Under the pieces are notes generated by a model. The model was given only the letters and a program-made list of their open reading frames with translations. It did no database searches and was not told the origin of the DNA. Below are positions 6,472 to 8,351 of a stretch of 8,351 nucleotides of DNA, one piece after another; the stretch's first letter is position 1; each line of letters starts with the position of its first letter. The translations under genes and the position numbers were made by a program. Origin of the DNA: Verrucomicrobiota bacterium (GTDB lineage Bacteria; Verrucomicrobiota; Kiritimatiellia; JAAZAB01). Location of the stretch: contig JAHIMN010000037.1 in the NCBI GenBank assembly GCA_018896395.1, positions 1 through 8,351 of the forward strand. The letters are read 5' to 3'.

Positions 6472-7356
6472 TTACTGCGCGCGTGGAATGACAAGCACCT
6501 CGGCGTGGGGGATGTCCGCTTCCAAGTTATGCTTGATGGTATCGGTGATTTTCTGAACTTCCGCCAGCGGCCGTTGGGCGTCGAAGCCCAGGAAGATTTC
6601 GATAAACACGTTTTGGCCGGAATAGCGGGAACGCACGCTGTCCAAGGAAGTGTATTCGTCAAAAAACCGGAATAACTGCTTGTTAATCAGTGCCTGCAAA
6701 GGTTCATCCAGCGAGCGGTCCAGCAGGTCGTGAATGGAATGCCGGATGAGTTTCCAGGCGCTCTGGCTCATGAACCCCACGGTGATGCAGGAGGCCAGCG
6801 GATCCAGGTACAGGACCCAGTGGTAATCCAGGGAAAGGCTGAGTACGAACGTGAAGAACATGCAGGTGTTACCGACGGTTTTGACCGCGAAAAGCCGGCA
6901 CTGCGCATCCACGATCGGCGAAGGCGCTGCCCGCTTGTGCCGCAGGCTCTTCACCCACAGAATGGCATTGAGCGTGCCAAAAATCAGCGTGCAGGCAATG
7001 CCCAGCCAGACGCCGAATCCCTGGATGCGCACGAGGTGTAGCAGCCGGTATCCGATCAGGATCGCCATGATCAGGATGCTGACCAGCATGAATGCGCCGA
7101 TAAACAGGCTGGAAATATTTTCGATTTTGCCCAGGCCGTAATTGAAAACCGCCCGGTTATCCTTGCGGAGCGCGCGCAGGGTCAGCCACGAGAGCGAGAT
7201 CGAGATGAATTCCAGGACGGAATTGAACAAGTCCGCCATCTGCACCAGCGAGTTGGAAAAGATGACGGAGATAATGATGAGCACCAGCCCGAGACCGCAG
7301 GTGATGACCCCGGTGAAGGCGGTCCGTTCCGTTCGCTCTCTTTCGGTGAGTGCCAT
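6472..7356 (-). CDS. Cation diffusion facilitator (CDF) family protein with non-canonical metal site
   Basis: The 294 residues match the CDF layout: a short N-terminus, about six membrane segments (roughly 13-202) and a cytoplasmic dimerisation domain (about 205-292). Family marks are MADLFNSVLE in TM2 (40-49), FNYGLGKIENISSLFIGAF (71-89), YLDPLASCITV in TM6 (183-193), HDLLDRSLDE (209-218), and SRYSGQNVFIEIFLGFD (243-259) in the C-terminal domain. CDF proteins normally export Zn2+, Fe2+, Mn2+, Co2+ or similar in exchange for protons. Here the TM2 ligand pair (D/H-x3-D) reads N45-x3-E49. By alignment with FieF/YiiP the TM5 pair (H-x3-D) reads L155-x3-K159, so none of the four usual ligands is kept. 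The cargo or activity is therefore doubtful. The ATG at 7356 lacks a Shine-Dalgarno and sits 7 bases after a -10 box. The gene lies 54 bases upstream of the repeat-protein start, which has its own promoter. Confidence 0.88.
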   Translation of the reverse strand: MALTERERTERTAFTGVITCGLGLVLIIISVIFSNSLVQMADLFNSVLEFISISLSWLTLRALRKDNRAVFNYGLGKIENISSLFIGAFMLVSILIMAILIGYRLLHLVRIQGFGVWLGIACTLIFGTLNAILWVKSLRHKRAAPSPIVDAQCRLFAVKTVGNTCMFFTFVLSLSLDYHWVLYLDPLASCITVGFMSQSAWKLIRHSIHDLLDRSLDEPLQALINKQLFRFFDEYTSLDSVRSRYSGQNVFIEIFLGFDAQRPLAEVQKITDTIKHNLEADIPHAEVLVIPRAQ

Positions 7357-7363
7357 GCAGTTT

Positions 7364-7392
7364 AGAATAGGGGTTTAGCCGCCATTTAGCAA
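7364..7392 (-). promoter_or_regulatory. Sigma70-type promoter of the CDF gene, apparently leaderless
   Basis: On the minus strand TTGCTA (7387..7392), a 17-base spacer and TATTCT (7364..7369, 5 of 6 bases) are followed after seven bases by the ATG at 7356. The predicted transcription start coincides with the start codon, and no Shine-Dalgarno is present, which fits a leaderless mRNA. Confidence 0.5.
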
Positions 7393-7441
7393 TCGGGGAA
7401 ACACCACGCCACTCCTCTCGCAAAAAGGAGGAACCATTTAT

Positions 7442-7470
7442 TTGACGCAGAGCGCAAGACAGGTTACATT
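7442..7470 (+). promoter_or_regulatory. Rightward sigma70-type promoter
   Basis: TTGACG (7442..7447, 5 of 6), a 17-base spacer and TACATT (7465..7470, 4 of 6) point toward the right-edge gene. An alternative -10, GATAAT, lies at 7485..7490. Either would give a leader ending in the strong Shine-Dalgarno AAGGAAAG just before the ATG at 7513. Confidence 0.45.
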
Positions 7471-7512
7471 GTATGCGTTTTTGGGATAATTGTGTCTTAA
7501 AAAGGAAAGAGT

Positions 7513-7536
7513 ATGGAATACGGGTGGAAATTTTGA
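7513..7536 (+). other. Seven-codon frame with strong Shine-Dalgarno (possible truncated gene start)
   Basis: AAAGGAAAGAG (7501..7511) precedes ATG 7513, which encodes MEYGWKF and then TGA. The promoter, Shine-Dalgarno and ATG look like a genuine gene start, yet the frame ends at once. It could be a leader peptide or the severed 5' end of the gene that resumes near 7664, which is in a different frame. Confidence 0.3.
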
Positions 7537-7545
7537 CAAGTTGGT

Positions 7546-7603
7546 CCCTGCTTCGCCAAGACTTCGCAGGGCATGTTGGCGTATGGCGCCCGAGAGGGCG
7601 CCA
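7546..7603. repeat. Pair of palindromes, possible REP-like element
   Basis: The first is CCCTGC (7546..7551) with GCAGGG (7566..7571) around a 14-base loop that contains CTTCGC-type repeats. The second is a perfect 8-base stem, TGGCGCCC (7584..7591) and GGGCGCCA (7596..7603), with the stable GNRA tetraloop GAGA. Neither stem is followed by a T run on either strand, so they are poor intrinsic terminators. Two adjacent GC-rich hairpins in an intergenic stretch look like a REP-type element. No second copy is in the window. Confidence 0.4.
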
Positions 7604-7663
7604 AAAACTGTTACCTTGATTTGAACCATGCCCAAATTATCATTAATTAGAAAGAAAAAGTAA

Positions 7664-8351
7664 ATAAACGCAAAAACAAAAACGTGGCAAGGGGCGGAAC
7701 CAACACCTAATTGGGTGGGTATCGACACGCCATTTCATTATTTGAACGATTCCTGGACGGTGGCGGTGAATCTGATGGATTACGGCCGGAGGCTGTATCG
7801 TGAGGGGAATGGGTTGGGGCGGCTCCCCGGCAATCCCAAGGGATATCCGGGAGCCTGGACACCGGTGAGTATGGGTAAAAGGGGACCTTTGGTTTATCCG
7901 TGGGATGAACGCGATATCCGTCATGCCGCCAAGATGATGGCCTACCTGTGGGCAGAGGAACCCGGCTTGCTGGAGGAATATGAACACAACGCGTTTGTGG
8001 AGCAAATTGCCCAAAACGGCGATTTTCTGACGCATAACTCCAATCAGGTCTCGCCTTATGTCAATCATCCGGGGATGTTTGTCTGTGCGACGGCCGATAT
8101 GGCCCGCTATTATGGTATAACCCCAGGGAAGGAAAAACTGATTCTCGGTAATATCGTCAAACTCATCAAACGGACGTTTCGGGTTTTTGATCCTGAAGGG
8201 TCGGGGTTGTTGAATGTGGGCGTTGGCCCGCAGTGGCATTCGCGGGGATTCTGGGGAACATTTCTGGGCGAGCCCAACCATTTTCCGGCCAATTATGACG
8301 GCACGAATAAAATCGTGATTGCCGGCATGGCTTTGGCGGTGTTTGCAAAGC
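7664..8351 (+). CDS. 5'-irregular, 3'-partial gene; protein of unknown function, perhaps six-hairpin glycosidase-like
   Basis: The frame is open from the codon after a TAA at 7661 to the right edge (229 codons). It reads like a real protein: TPNWVGIDTPFHYLNDSW near the start, then VYPWDERDIRHAAKMMAYLW, NQVSPYVNHPGMFVCATADM, VFDPEGSGLLNVGVGPQWHS and NYDGTNKIVIAGMALAVF. The aromatic- and helix-rich pattern with DPEGSGLL and YDGTNK recalls alpha/alpha-toroid glycosidases, but I cannot name a family and see no assured catalytic residue. Protein-like sequence begins about 7685 (WQGAEPTPNW), before any ATG, GTG or TTG. The first candidate starts are GTG 7715, TTG 7742 and ATG 7775, none with a good Shine-Dalgarno. 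Either the true start is GTG 7715 or the 5' end has been lost, in which case this is a pseudogene. The antisense frame at 7643..8281 is less protein-like. Confidence 0.65.
   Translation, partial: MNAKTKTWQGAEPTPNWVGIDTPFHYLNDSWTVAVNLMDYGRRLYREGNGLGRLPGNPKGYPGAWTPVSMGKRGPLVYPWDERDIRHAAKMMAYLWAEEPGLLEEYEHNAFVEQIAQNGDFLTHNSNQVSPYVNHPGMFVCATADMARYYGITPGKEKLILGNIVKLIKRTFRVFDPEGSGLLNVGVGPQWHSRGFWGTFLGEPNHFPANYDGTNKIVIAGMALAVFAK

Larger units (their letters stand above)
7357..7663. other. Gene-free divergent spacer
   Basis: This stretch of 307 bases holds the leftward CDF promoter, a rightward promoter, a second SD-like AAGGAGG at 7425..7431 with no ATG at a suitable distance, the seven-codon frame and the palindrome pair. 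It ends in an A-rich stretch (about 7636..7681) with several stop codons. No further gene or RNA gene is visible. Confidence 0.6.

Noticed and set aside
2465..7356. A metal or arsenic resistance island made of the ArsB-like, STAS and CDF genes
   Set aside because: There is no metalloregulator, reductase or efflux adaptor, strands alternate, and the CDF lacks normal ligands. Nothing but proximity supports it.
7584..7603. Perfect hairpin as a rho-independent terminator
   Set aside because: Downstream on the plus strand is AAAAACTG, and on the minus strand there is no T run after the stem, so the terminator pattern is missing.
7643..8281. Minus-strand open frame of 212 codons
   Set aside because: The opposite strand reads continuously to the window edge with a far more natural protein sequence; this frame is its shadow.

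Overview
This window looks like chromosomal DNA from a free-living, probably anaerobic, moderately GC-rich bacterium. The large protein at 4309..6417 carries 46-47-residue FG-GAP/VCBS-like repeats of the form DYDGDxxADPAVY...GxWxVxLS. I associate that style with the Kiritimatiellota (PVC group). This placement is inference from one gene, not from a marker.

Layout. 1..570 (minus) is the N-terminal 190 codons of a PflX-like radical SAM protein with an N-terminal twin-arginine motif; it runs off the left edge. 571..938 has no convincing gene. About 939..2390 (plus) is an APC-family amino-acid permease. It converges on 2465..3736 (minus), an ion-transporter-superfamily (ArsB/SLC13-type) membrane protein. 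A 175-base divergent spacer with a promoter and dyads separates that gene from 3912..4298 (plus), a single-domain STAS protein (anti-sigma-factor antagonist type). Ten bases further, 4309..6417 (minus) is a secreted protein with six FG-GAP-like repeats followed by a propeller-like half. 6472..7356 (minus) is a cation diffusion facilitator (CDF) homologue whose four canonical metal-ligand positions appear to be replaced. 7357..7663 is a gene-free stretch with a good promoter, a Shine-Dalgarno followed by only seven codons, and two palindromes. From about 7664 to the right edge (plus) runs an open, protein-like frame without a usable upstream start, possibly part of an alpha/alpha-toroid (six-hairpin) glycosidase-like protein.

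How the genes relate. The genes alternate in strand and there is no obvious operon. Three are membrane transporters and two carry export signals, so the window is mainly cell-envelope functions. I see no defence system, mobile element, CRISPR array, rRNA or tRNA. The points most worth a second look are the altered CDF metal site, the broken-looking 5' end of the right-edge gene, the Tat-type radical SAM protein, and two minus-strand promoters so close to their start codons that the transcripts would be leaderless or nearly so.
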